The position numbers were made by a program, and so were the translations under genes. Below are positions 15,576 through 25,931 of a stretch of DNA of 64,000 bases, one piece after another. Every line of letters starts with the position of its first letter. Positions within the stretch are counted from its first letter, which is position 1. The stretch is from the NCBI GenBank assembly GCA_015223225.1, contig JADFCQ010000001.1, forward strand, positions 372,001 to 436,000. Reading direction: 5' to 3'. The notes under the pieces were generated by a model. That model saw only the letters and a list, made by a program, of their open reading frames with translations, ran no database searches and had not been told where the DNA came from. Source of the stretch: Acetobacteraceae bacterium H6797 (GTDB lineage: Bacteria > Pseudomonadota > Alphaproteobacteria > Acetobacterales > Acetobacteraceae).

Positions 15576-16499
15576 ATGTTCATGCGCATCGACAAGCTGC
15601 AAGCCGAACTCCCCGCGCCCAAGCGCCGGGATCCGAATGCCGCCGCCGCCCTCCAGGAACTGCTGGGCGGCAAATATGGCGAGATGTCGACGCTCGGTAA
15701 CTACATGTTCCAGAGCTTCAACTTCCGCAGCAAGGAGAAGCTCCGCCCCTTCTATAGCCTCGTCGCGAGCATCACCGCGGAGGAGCTGGGGCATGTGGAA
15801 CTGGTGAGCAATGGCGTGGCCATGCTCGCCAACGGCCCCGACAGCGACATGGATGAAAGCGACGGCGGCGATATCAGCGGCGCGCCTTTCGAGGAGATGA
15901 AGGACATCCGCCTCGCGGCGGCCTTCTACTCCAACGGCGGCGGCGCGATGCCGGTGAACAGCAACGGCGCCTCCTGGAACGCGGACATGGTCACGACGAC
16001 GGGCAACGTCATCGTCGATCTGCTGCACAACTTCCATCTCGAATGCGGCGCCCGGTTGCACAAGCTGCGCGTCTACGAGAGCCTGACCGACCCCACCGGC
16101 CGCGAAGTCTGCGGCTACCTGCTCGTGCGCGGCTCCGTTCATGCGCATGCCTATGCGCTGGCGCTGAAGAAGATCACGGGTGTCGATCTCGACAAGTTCC
16201 TGCCCACGCCGAACATCCCGCTCGATCGCATTCCGGAATGCCAGAAATACCTGCAGGAAGGTTCGCATCGCCGGCTCTACACCTTCAGCCCGGCCGATTA
16301 TCGCGAGATGGCAGGCATCTGGGGCCCGGACGAGCAGGCGCTGCCGACGGACCCGCCCGGCGAGTTGGAAGTTGTCGATGGCCTGCCGGTGGGCGGGAAG
16401 ATCCATCAGCTGACCGGCGTGCCCAGCGCCTTCACGCCCGATTACGCGCCGGAGGAAATGCTGGAAATCGCCGCCAAACTCTACAAGGCCTCGCGCTAG
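15576..16499 (+). CDS. katN: Manganese catalase
   Basis: A 307-residue dimanganese catalase that breaks hydrogen peroxide into water and oxygen without haem. Metal ligands are visible as Glu36 (GGKYGEMSTL), Glu70 and His73 (TAEELGHVE), with the later pair in HLECGARLH and SVHAHAYAL. The N-terminal MFMRIDKLQAELP is the family start. ATG 15576 follows an AAGGAGG site. It is first in a run with yciE- and yciF-like ferritin-fold genes 13 and 30 bases apart, matching the Salmonella katN-yciGFE grouping controlled by RpoS. Here the regulator is unknown. Confidence 0.93.
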   Translation: MFMRIDKLQAELPAPKRRDPNAAAALQELLGGKYGEMSTLGNYMFQSFNFRSKEKLRPFYSLVASITAEELGHVELVSNGVAMLANGPDSDMDESDGGDISGAPFEEMKDIRLAAAFYSNGGGAMPVNSNGASWNADMVTTTGNVIVDLLHNFHLECGARLHKLRVYESLTDPTGREVCGYLLVRGSVHAHAYALALKKITGVDLDKFLPTPNIPLDRIPECQKYLQEGSHRRLYTFSPADYREMAGIWGPDEQALPTDPPGELEVVDGLPVGGKIHQLTGVPSAFTPDYAPEEMLEIAAKLYKASR

Positions 16500-16512
16500 G
16501 AGATATCAAAAC

Positions 16513-17025
16513 ATGGCCCAGGCGATGAAAGATAACCTGCTCGATTGGCTGCGCGACGCGCATGCGATGGAAGAGCAGGCAGAGAAGATGCTCGAGGCCC
16601 AGGCCTCGCGCCTCGAGAACTACCCCATGCTGCGCCGGCGCGTGCAGGAGCATCTGGAAGAGACCCGCGGCCAGGCTCGGCAGCTTCGCGGCTGCATCGA
16701 GCGTCTCGGCAGCAGCCCCTCCGCCATGAAGGATATGGGCGGCAAGGTTATGGCCATGATGCAGGGCCTCGGCGGTTCCATGGCGGCCGATGAGGTGGTG
16801 AAGGGCAGCATGGCGAGCTACGCCTTCGAGCATTTCGAAGTCTCCGCCTATCTCGCGCTCATCGCGGCGGCCGAAGCCTGTGGCGATATCACCACGAAGC
16901 AGGTCTGCGAACAGATCCTCGCTCAGGAACGGGCGATGGCCGATTGGCTGGCCGAGCATCTGCCCGAGACGGTGCAGGAATTCCTGCGCCGCGACGCGGC
17001 CGATCTCGGCACCGCCAAACGCTGA
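16513..17025 (+). CDS. yciE: DUF892 ferritin-like protein (YciE-like)
   Basis: A 170-residue all-helical protein of the DUF892 family. It has the four-helix ferritin-like pattern with Glu and His metal positions in DAHAMEEQAEKML, EHLEETRGQ, FEHFEVSAY and LAQERAMADWL. Family members bind two metals, but their activity is not established. It starts 13 bases after the catalase stop. The Met-rich loop MGGKVMAMMQGLGG is notable. Confidence 0.87.
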   Translation: MAQAMKDNLLDWLRDAHAMEEQAEKMLEAQASRLENYPMLRRRVQEHLEETRGQARQLRGCIERLGSSPSAMKDMGGKVMAMMQGLGGSMAADEVVKGSMASYAFEHFEVSAYLALIAAAEACGDITTKQVCEQILAQERAMADWLAEHLPETVQEFLRRDAADLGTAKR

Positions 17026-17055
17026 TTGAACAAACCCTCGAAAGGAGAAACGGCA

Positions 17056-17553
17056 ATGGCCGGCATCAAGACCATGGACGATCTTTTCCTGCACACGCTC
17101 AAGGACATCTATTACGCCGAGCGGCAGATCCTGAAGTCTCTGCCCAAGATGGCCAAGGCGGCGCAGAGCGAAGAACTCAAGCAGGGCTTCACCATGCATC
17201 GCGAGCAGACCCAGCAGCAGATCGAGCGTCTGCAGCAGGTCTTCGAGGCGCTGGGCAAGCGCGCCCAGGGCGTCACCTGCGAGGCCATCCAGGGCCTGAT
17301 CGAGGAATGCGAGGAGCTGCTAGACGACGCGCCCGAGCCCAGCCCCGTCCGCGACGCCGGGCTCATCGCCTGCGGCCAGGCGATCGAGCATTACGAGATC
17401 GCCCGCTACGGCACGCTGATCGCCTGGGCCAAGGCCCAGGACAAGGCCGAGGTAGTGAAGCTCCTTGAGGATAACCTCGCCGAGGAGAAGGAGACCGATG
17501 GCCTTCTCACCAAGATGGCCAAGAGCTCGGTGAACCTCGCCGCCGCCGCTTGA
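17056..17553 (+). CDS. yciF: DUF892 ferritin-like protein (YciF-like)
   Basis: A 165-residue second DUF892 paralogue, starting at ATG 17056 behind AAAGGAGAAA. The N-terminus MDDLFLHTLKDIYYAERQI is the classic YciF motif, and Glu/His positions of the ferritin fold recur (FTMHREQT, IEHYEIARY, LAEEKETD). It differs from the upstream YciE-like protein, so both classes are kept side by side, as in enterobacteria. The crystal structure of YciF is known, but its function is not. A GC hairpin lies just downstream. Confidence 0.9.
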   Translation: MAGIKTMDDLFLHTLKDIYYAERQILKSLPKMAKAAQSEELKQGFTMHREQTQQQIERLQQVFEALGKRAQGVTCEAIQGLIEECEELLDDAPEPSPVRDAGLIACGQAIEHYEIARYGTLIAWAKAQDKAEVVKLLEDNLAEEKETDGLLTKMAKSSVNLAAAA

Positions 17554-17580
17554 GCCAGGGCTTCATGACCGTTTGATGAC

Positions 17581-17611
17581 GACCGCGCCGGGCCCTGTCC
17601 GGCGCGGTTTC
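17581..17611 (+). terminator. Terminator-like hairpin after yciF-like gene
   Basis: ACCGCGCCGG pairs perfectly with CCGGCGCGGT around a short loop and is followed by TTT. It probably ends the katN-yciE-yciF transcript. Confidence 0.6.
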
Positions 17612-17721
17612 CGACTCTCGACAGGCCCATGCCGATGGCATAGGCGACGAATTGTCAGCGTCGAGGAACGAGATCATGCCAGGCCCCCTCGCCACCCACC
17701 GCCGGCGGGCGGCCGTCTAGC

Positions 17722-19326
17722 ATGGAGATGCTTGCTTCCATCCTCGGCGGCCTGGGCCTTTTCCTCGTCGGCATCCGCGAGATCGGCGCCAGGCTGCAAC
17801 AGCTTTCCGGCCGCCGCATGCGCGCGCTCGTCGCCCATGCCACCGCCGGCCCCCTCGCCGCCTCTCTCGCCGGGCTTCTGCTCGGGGCGCTGACCCAGAG
17901 CAGCAATGCCGCGACGGTGATCGCGGGCTCGATGCTGCGCACCGGCACCCTCCCCTTCCATCGCGCCATGACGGTCGTGGCCTGGTCGAATCTCGGCACG
18001 GCGGGGCTGGTGATGCTGGCGGCGCTGGATCTGCGCCTCGCCTCCCTCTGGCTGCTCGCGCTGACGGGCTTCGCGCTGCATTTCGGCCTCGATGCCGGGA
18101 GCCGGCTTCGGCCTGCCTTGCAGGCGGTGCTGGGCCTCGCGCTGCTTCTTCTCGGCCTCATCCTCGTCAAAGCCGGGGCTGCCCCGCTGCGCGAGATGGA
18201 GGCCGTGCACACCTTGCTCAGCCTCGCCCATGGCGCGCGCTGGCCCGCCTTCATCCTCGCCTGCGCCATCACCCTCGTCACGCAATCCTCCTCGGCCGTG
18301 ACGATGCTGGTGGCGAGCCTTGGCGGCGTGGGGCTGCTGAGCTTCGAACAGGGCGCGATGATGGTCTATGGCGCCTCCCTCGGCTCGGGCCTCGCCATCG
18401 CGCTGGTGCTGCGGCAATTCACCGGGGCGGCGCGGCAGCTCGTTCTCTACCAGCTCTTCTTCAAGCTCATCGGCACGGTGCTCGCCCTGCTGCTCTTCGT
18501 CATCGAGGCGGAGACGGGCCTGCCGCTGCTGCTGCGCCTGACGGGCCTGCTGGCGGAGGATGCGCCGCACCGCCTGGGCTGGCTCTTCCTGCTCCTCCAA
18601 CTCGGCACCGCGCTCGCGCTGATGCCGCTGGAGCCCATGATCGCCCGCTGGCTGGCGCGCCTCACCCCGGCACGCGGCGCCGAGGCCCTGAGCCGCCCCG
18701 CCTATCTCTACGACCGCGCGGTGGAAGATCCGCCGACTGCCCTCACCCTGGTCGAACGGGAACAGGCGCGGCTCTTCCTTCGCCTGCCCGCCATGCTGGA
18801 CGAGCCGCGCGGCGAAAGGCCCAGCTTCCCCCTCCCCCGCCCCGATCTGGAGGCCGCGAGCAAGGCGCTGGAAGCCGAGATCAGCCATTTCCTCACCGCC
18901 CTCCTCGCGAGCGGCGCCGGGCAGGATAGCCTCGAGCGGCTGGTGAGCCTGGAGGCGCGGATGCAGCTTCTCGCCCAGCTGCGCGAAACCGTCGGCGAAT
19001 TCGCCGCCGTGCCCCGCCCGCGCCGCAGCGAGGCCGATGACCGGGCCCTGACCGCCCTCGCCGCCATGACGGAGGCGCTGCATCTGCTGCTGGAGGAAAT
19101 CGCCCAGGTGGCCGAGGCCGGCGCGGGCGATCTCGGCACGCTGCAGAGCCTGACGGAAGACAGGGGCGAGATGATGGAAGGGCTGCGCCGCCGCCTGCTG
19201 CGCAGCGAGCCTGGACTGGACCAGGGCATGCGGGATGCGCTCTTCCGCTCGACCAGCCTCTTCGAACGCGCCGTCTGGCTCATCCGGCGCGGCACGGCGC
19301 TGATGGCGTCTGAGGCAGCGGGCTAA
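17722..19326 (+). CDS. Na/Pi cotransporter family protein with PhoU-like tail
   Basis: A 534-residue protein. The N-terminal half is membrane-embedded and carries the two inverted-repeat signatures of the family (TQSSNAATVIAGS near residue 55 and TQSSSAVTMLVAS near 190). The C-terminal 200 residues are helical and resemble PhoU. The family moves phosphate or related anions with sodium. The gene starts 168 bases after the stress set and ends with a 4-base overlap with the convergent Sel1 gene. Confidence 0.88.
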   Translation: MEMLASILGGLGLFLVGIREIGARLQQLSGRRMRALVAHATAGPLAASLAGLLLGALTQSSNAATVIAGSMLRTGTLPFHRAMTVVAWSNLGTAGLVMLAALDLRLASLWLLALTGFALHFGLDAGSRLRPALQAVLGLALLLLGLILVKAGAAPLREMEAVHTLLSLAHGARWPAFILACAITLVTQSSSAVTMLVASLGGVGLLSFEQGAMMVYGASLGSGLAIALVLRQFTGAARQLVLYQLFFKLIGTVLALLLFVIEAETGLPLLLRLTGLLAEDAPHRLGWLFLLLQLGTALALMPLEPMIARWLARLTPARGAEALSRPAYLYDRAVEDPPTALTLVEREQARLFLRLPAMLDEPRGERPSFPLPRPDLEAASKALEAEISHFLTALLASGAGQDSLERLVSLEARMQLLAQLRETVGEFAAVPRPRRSEADDRALTALAAMTEALHLLLEEIAQVAEAGAGDLGTLQSLTEDRGEMMEGLRRRLLRSEPGLDQGMRDALFRSTSLFERAVWLIRRGTALMASEAAG

Positions 19327-19955
19327 AGCCTCGCCCGCGCCGCCCGGCCCCGCGCGAGGATGCGGGGATCGGGATGGGTCTCCAACATCTCCGCCATCAT
19401 GCGGAAGAAATCGGCGAAGCCCGTTTCCAGCGCCCGATCGAGCCAGGACAGCGCGGCCTCCGTCCGCCCGGCATCGATCATCAGCCGGGCGAGGTTGAAG
19501 GCGCCCCAACAATCCCCGGCCTCGGCGGCGGCCTCGTAGAAGGCCATGGCGGCCATCCGGTCGGGCGGCACCACCTCGCCTTCCTCATGGAAGAGGCCGA
19601 GCATGTTCAGCGCCTTGCCATTGCCCCGCCGCGCGGCCTCGGCATAGAGGCGATAGGCGCCCTCGGCATCCTTCGGCCCGCCCTCGCCGCGCGCGAGCAG
19701 ATCGGCGAGGTTGAACATAGCCCAGGCATCGCCGAGATCGGCGGCGCGGGTGAAGCATTGCCGCGCCAGCGCCGGATCGCGCCGCACGCCCCAGCCGCGC
19801 TCATGGCAGCGGCCCAGCATGTTCAGCGCAGCCGGGCGGCCGCCCCGCGCCGCATCCCGGAAACATTCATAGGCTTCCTTCGGCCGGCCATTGTCGAGAT
19901 GCACCTGCCCCAGCGCCATGAGCGCCTCATCGGGGAGGATGCGGGCCTCACTCAT
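19323..19955 (-). CDS. Sel1-repeat protein
   Basis: A 210-residue protein of tandem Sel1/TPR-like helical repeats, each with a Gly/Ala-rich helix pair such as [21 protein letters not shown], split by [20 protein letters not shown]. No signal peptide is seen, so it is probably a cytoplasmic scaffold. Its start overlaps the PiuC stop by 4 bases. A receptor, PiuC and Sel1 grouping is also found around Pseudomonas piuA-piuC, which supports a role connected with iron uptake. Confidence 0.83.
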   Translation of the reverse strand: MSEARILPDEALMALGQVHLDNGRPKEAYECFRDAARGGRPAALNMLGRCHERGWGVRRDPALARQCFTRAADLGDAWAMFNLADLLARGEGGPKDAEGAYRLYAEAARRGNGKALNMLGLFHEEGEVVPPDRMAAMAFYEAAAEAGDCWGAFNLARLMIDAGRTEAALSWLDRALETGFADFFRMMAEMLETHPDPRILARGRAARARL

Positions 19956-20638
19956 AGCTCCGCCCAGCGCCGGAGCAGGTTGTGATAATGGTTCACCAGC
20001 CGCAGCACGGCCTGGCTGCCGTCGCCCATCGCGGCCCGCGCCTCGATGATCGCGAGATCCAGTTCGTAGAGCTGCGCGCGCATGCCGTCATCCTTGATCA
20101 TCGACTGGCTCCAGAAGAAGGAGGCCCAGCGGCTGCCGCGCGTGATAGGCGAGACGGCATGCAGGCTGCTCGACGGGTATAGCACCAGGTCGCCCGCCGC
20201 CAGCTTCACCTGATGCGTGCCATAGAGATCCTGGATCACTAGCTCGCCGCCTTCGTATTCCTCAGGTGGCGTCAGGAACAAAGTGCTCGACAGATCGGCG
20301 CGGATACGCATGCCGCCGGAGCCCGGAATGGCGCGGATGGCATTGTCCACATGCATGCCGAAGGTCATGCCGGGGTCATAGCGGTTGAACATCGGCGGCA
20401 TGACGCGCAACGGCAGGGCGGCGGAATTGAAGGTCGGGTTCCGGCCGAGGGCGCGCAGCACGATATCGCCCAGCGCCTGGGCCTCCTGGCTCTCGACCGG
20501 CAGCTGGAGGTTCTTCTTCGCCCCGGCGGCCTGGTCGCCCGCCGTATGGCGGCCATCGATCCAGGCGGAACGCTCGAGCACCGCACGGCAATGCGCGACT
20601 TCCTCGGGCGTGAGAAGAGCGGGGATTCTGACGAGCAT
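19952..20638 (-). CDS. piuC: Fe(II)/2-oxoglutarate-dependent dioxygenase, PiuC/YbiX family
   Basis: A 228-residue PKHD-type hydroxylase. The iron-binding facial triad is His96-x-Asp98 (GMHVDNA) and His160 (SSSLHAVSP), with Arg170 placed to bind 2-oxoglutarate. The C-terminal [11 protein letters not shown] ending is typical of the family. PiuC homologues are induced by iron limitation and sit beside TonB-dependent catecholate receptors, as here. The substrate is unknown in the family. The receptor gene lies upstream on the same strand, with a terminator-like hairpin between the two. Confidence 0.92.
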   Translation of the reverse strand: MLVRIPALLTPEEVAHCRAVLERSAWIDGRHTAGDQAAGAKKNLQLPVESQEAQALGDIVLRALGRNPTFNSAALPLRVMPPMFNRYDPGMTFGMHVDNAIRAIPGSGGMRIRADLSSTLFLTPPEEYEGGELVIQDLYGTHQVKLAAGDLVLYPSSSLHAVSPITRGSRWASFFWSQSMIKDDGMRAQLYELDLAIIEARAAMGDGSQAVLRLVNHYHNLLRRWAEL

Positions 20639-20652
20639 CTTGCGAAATCACC

Positions 20653-20681
20653 AAAGGGGCCGCCGCGATGCGGCAGGCCCC
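20653..20681 (-). terminator. Hairpin after the TonB-dependent receptor
   Basis: On the minus strand GGGGCC-T-GCCGC pairs with GCGGC-GGCCCC, with a single bulged T, and TTT follows. It would limit read-through from the receptor gene into piuC. Confidence 0.55.
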
Positions 20682-20729
20682 GACTCTGGATGAGAGGCGG
20701 GGCGCTTTCATCCCCGCCCGGCCGGCATG

Positions 20730-23009
20730 TCAGAAGGTCACGCCGACATTCAGCAGAACGGTGCGGCCGGAGGTCGGCACCGCGCGACCGGCATAGGCCG
20801 AGGAATAGTTGGTGCGATCCGTCAGGTTATAGCCGTTCAGCGAGACGCGATACTTATCGAACTCGTAGCTGATCATCGCGTCATAGGAGAGGTAGCTCGG
20901 CGCTCGCGCCGTATGGGCCGTGTTCAGCCAATAGGCGGAGGAGTATTTCATGCCGCCACCGATCACGAGCTTGCCTTCCAGCCCGCCCGGAATGAGCGAG
21001 GTGACGTCATAGCTCGTCCAGAGCGAGAGGTTATTCTTCGGCACGTTGGGTGCGGAATTGCCCAGGAAGGCCGCATTGGCCGGGCTCGTCGCCGTCACGC
21101 GGCCCGTCAGATAGGCATAGGAGGCATAGATGTCCCAGTTCGGCGTGATCTTGCCGGTGATGCCGAGTTCCGCGCCGCGGATGCGCCGGCCTTCGCCCGA
21201 ATCCTGGGCGCCGGTGACGATCTCGCCATCCTGGTTATAGGTGTAGGAATTGCTCTTGCGGATCTGGAAGATCGCGCCCGAGAGGCCCAGGCGGCCGCCG
21301 AAGAAATCGGCCTTGCCGCCCAGTTCCAGCAGGTCGCTCCGCTCCGGCCGCAGGTCGTTCGCCGAAACCGGCGCCTCGCCCGGGGTCTGGCTCGCGATAT
21401 CGGTGCCGACGGGCTTATAGGAGCGCGCGAAACTCGCGTAGAGCGTCGTGCTGCGGTTCGGCTCGAAGATCAGGCTGGCCGAGGGGCTGAGCCGGTAGGC
21501 TTCCTGCTCCTGCTCGCCGAGTCCGGTCGAGAACTGGTTATGCGTCGCGTCGAAACGGTCCCAGCGCAGGGCACCGGCGACGGAGAGCTGCTCGGTGAAC
21601 CACATCCGGTCGGAAGCGTAGAGGCCGAGATCCGTCGCCGTCGCGACGCGATGGCCCGAGATCGGATAAGTCAGATAAACGTCGGAGTAGTTATACTGCG
21701 GATTCTCGAGATCCTGGTTGTTGACGCGGTTGATATAGGTGCCGCCCTCGCGGAAATCGCGCTGGTAGCTGATATCCACGCCGACATTCGCACGATGCCG
21801 GAACGCACCGGTCAGGAACTCCAGGCGGGCATTGCTGATATTCTGCAACCCCCAGCCTTCCTGCTTGTAGCCGAGGCCGCCGCCGGCGCCGTAGGGCACG
21901 GTCTGCGAAACGCCGTTGAGGAAGTTGGTGGTGCAGGTGATGTTGCAGCTGCCCGGCGTGGTCGTCGTGAAGTCGCGCTCGTAATAGGTGAAGCGCGTGT
22001 CGTTGGTCAGCGTGACGAAGTCGTTCAGCTTCCACGAGAGCGACGAGGTGACGTTACTCGTATCCGCCCTGTCGTGGTTGAAGCTGCGCGCATAGGAGGT
22101 GGAGCGGTCGAGCCCGAATTCCGTCGCCGGGCGCAGGATGCCGTTGCGGCCCGTCATCATCGGCACGCCGTAATCCGGCATGCGGTTGATATGCAGGAAC
22201 TGGTAGTTCAGGTGCCAGGTGAGGTCGGTGCCCAGGCCCATGCCGAGATCGGCGGCAACGCCCCAGCGGTCATTGTAGATATGATCGCGATCCGCGACAT
22301 CCTGCTGATGCCACATCGCGTTGAGGCGCAGCGCGGTCGTCTCGTTGATCTGGTAATTGCCGTCGACCGTGGTGCGATAGAGCATGCCCGTGCCGATCGA
22401 CTGATCCAGGCTCAGAAAATTGCCCAGCCGCGCGGCCTTGAGCTGCTGGTTGATCACGCCGCCGACATTGCCCGAGCCGAAGGCCTGGCCGGTCGGGCCC
22501 TTATAGACCTCGATATTCTCGGTATTGAAGGTATCGCGCACATAGGCGCCGAAATCCCTCAGGCCGTTGAGGTAGATGTCGCCCTTGGCCTGCAAGCCGC
22601 GGATGCGGAACTGGTCGCCATTGAGGCCGCCATTGCCCTCGCCCGTCGACATGGTGATGCCGGGCACGTTGCGGAGCGCATCCTCGAGGGTGGTGATGCG
22701 CTGCTGCTGGATCAGCTCCTGCGGCACCACATTCACCGTCTGCGGCGTCTCGCGGATGGTGTCGGGCAGGCGCGCGATACCGGGGCGGACCTCATTGACG
22801 TTGCTGCTGATGGGCGCGCCCGTCACGCCGATTTCGGGCAGGACGGCGGCATTGTCGCCCGAGCTGGTCCCCGGGGCCGCACCGGCCGGCGGGGCGGTCT
22901 GCGCCTGCGCCTCGTCGATGAAGGCGCCGAAGCCCGCGGCGACGCCGAGCGCCATGCCGGCACCGGATAGGAGGGGACGCGACAGGCCCCCTTCGGTCTT
23001 TGAAGTCAT
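20730..23009 (-). CDS. TonB-dependent siderophore receptor, catecholate (Fiu/PiuA) type
   Basis: About 759 residues from ATG 23009, which lies behind GAGGGTGAG and gives a signal peptide ending AQAQ. A longer frame to 23123 adds 38 residues that lack signal-peptide character. The plug domain has a TonB-box-like lead, PQTVNVVPQELIQQQRITTLEDALRN-type sequence and the GNVGGVINQQLK segment. The barrel ends in the aromatic motif VLLNVGVTF. It imports ferric siderophores across the outer membrane. Neighbouring piuC and a Fur-box-like site upstream support iron control. Confidence 0.9.
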   Translation of the reverse strand: MTSKTEGGLSRPLLSGAGMALGVAAGFGAFIDEAQAQTAPPAGAAPGTSSGDNAAVLPEIGVTGAPISSNVNEVRPGIARLPDTIRETPQTVNVVPQELIQQQRITTLEDALRNVPGITMSTGEGNGGLNGDQFRIRGLQAKGDIYLNGLRDFGAYVRDTFNTENIEVYKGPTGQAFGSGNVGGVINQQLKAARLGNFLSLDQSIGTGMLYRTTVDGNYQINETTALRLNAMWHQQDVADRDHIYNDRWGVAADLGMGLGTDLTWHLNYQFLHINRMPDYGVPMMTGRNGILRPATEFGLDRSTSYARSFNHDRADTSNVTSSLSWKLNDFVTLTNDTRFTYYERDFTTTTPGSCNITCTTNFLNGVSQTVPYGAGGGLGYKQEGWGLQNISNARLEFLTGAFRHRANVGVDISYQRDFREGGTYINRVNNQDLENPQYNYSDVYLTYPISGHRVATATDLGLYASDRMWFTEQLSVAGALRWDRFDATHNQFSTGLGEQEQEAYRLSPSASLIFEPNRSTTLYASFARSYKPVGTDIASQTPGEAPVSANDLRPERSDLLELGGKADFFGGRLGLSGAIFQIRKSNSYTYNQDGEIVTGAQDSGEGRRIRGAELGITGKITPNWDIYASYAYLTGRVTATSPANAAFLGNSAPNVPKNNLSLWTSYDVTSLIPGGLEGKLVIGGGMKYSSAYWLNTAHTARAPSYLSYDAMISYEFDKYRVSLNGYNLTDRTNYSSAYAGRAVPTSGRTVLLNVGVTF

Positions 23010-23178
23010 TCTCACCCTCGATCCCCACATCCGCAGGCCGAGGCCAGGGCGCGCGAAAGCGGCACCGCCGGCAGCAGCCATTGCGGAAGAAAGACGTTTC
23101 TCTGACGGGACTACGCTCGCCATGCAGCGCTCACGGCGGCTGCCGGAGCGATTACATTTCGATACCCTCGATTCAGTT

Positions 23179-23197
23179 GATAATAACTCTCAATAGC
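23179..23197. promoter_or_regulatory. Candidate Fur box upstream of siderophore receptor
   Basis: GATAATAACTCTCAATAGC matches 13 of 19 positions of the classical Fur consensus, including the full GATAAT half. It lies in an AT-rich patch 170 bases upstream of the receptor start and overlaps a TATTAT -10-like element on the minus strand. Alphaproteobacterial iron regulators can differ, so this is only a candidate. Confidence 0.4.
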
Positions 23198-23275
23198 ATC
23201 GTAAAGCCCGAATGGCGCTTTTCCGTCATTTTTCCCACGCCCCTGTGGCGCCAGGGCACACCCCCTGAATCAGAA

Positions 23276-23303
23276 AGGCCCCAACCTTGCGGCTGGGGCC
23301 CTG
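23276..23303 (-). terminator. Terminator of the kdpFABC operon
   Basis: Read on the minus strand, GGGCCCCAGCC and GGTTGGGGCC pair around GCAA with one mismatch, followed by TTTCT. It lies just past the kdpC stop. Confidence 0.75.
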
Positions 23304-23326
23304 CATGACGTCGGCGAAGACGGCGG

Positions 23327-23890
23327 TTACTTCGCCAGCGGCATCTTCTCGTCCAGTGCCAGATTCAGCGCCAGGACATTGACCCGCGCCTCGCCGAGGA
23401 AGCCGAGTTCCTGGGGCGTTGCCACCTGGTCGATCAGCCGCGTGACCTCGGCGGCGCTCACCCCGCGGGCGGCGGCAACGCGCTCGGCCTGGTGCCGCGC
23501 ATTGGCGATCGACACATCCGGATCGAGGCCCGAGCCCGAGGCCGTCACCGCATCGGCCGGCACCGGCTGGCGACCCTCGGCGGCGACGCGCTCGCGGATC
23601 TGGCCCATCAGCTTCTCGCTGGTCGGGCCAAGCTGCGAGGCGGCGCTGGCGCTCGCGTCATAGCCGTCGCCCGCCGCCGAAGGGCGCGAGTGGAAATAGC
23701 CCGGCGCGGAGAAGGCCTGGCCGATGAGCGCCGAGCCCACCACCTTCCCGCCCCGCTCAATGAGGCTGCCGCCCGCCTGATAGGGGAAGACGGCCTGGGC
23801 GATGCCCGTCATCGCGAGCGGGGCGGCGATGCCGAGCAGCAAGGTGAAGAAGAGCACGGCCGTGAAGGCCGGGCGGAGGATGCTCGTCAT
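23327..23890 (-). CDS. kdpC: Potassium-transporting ATPase subunit KdpC
   Basis: A 187-residue subunit with one N-terminal membrane helix (LLLGIAAPLAMTGIAQ) and the periplasmic KdpC domain. Family segments GSALIGQAFSAPGYFHSRPSA, ASGSGLDPDVS and GEARVNVLALN are all present. KdpC supports ATP binding by KdpB and links it to KdpA. It is the last gene of the operon, 3 bases after kdpB. Confidence 0.96.
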   Translation of the reverse strand: MTSILRPAFTAVLFFTLLLGIAAPLAMTGIAQAVFPYQAGGSLIERGGKVVGSALIGQAFSAPGYFHSRPSAAGDGYDASASAASQLGPTSEKLMGQIRERVAAEGRQPVPADAVTASGSGLDPDVSIANARHQAERVAAARGVSAAEVTRLIDQVATPQELGFLGEARVNVLALNLALDEKMPLAK

Positions 23891-23893
23891 GGC

Positions 23894-25921
<2,028 letters not shown>

Positions 25922-25931
25922 GGCGATGACC

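Noticed and set aside
20727..22970. 747-codon plus-strand frame opposite the TonB-dependent receptor
   Set aside because: The minus-strand frame encodes a full receptor with signal peptide, plug and C-terminal aromatic motif, so this is its shadow.
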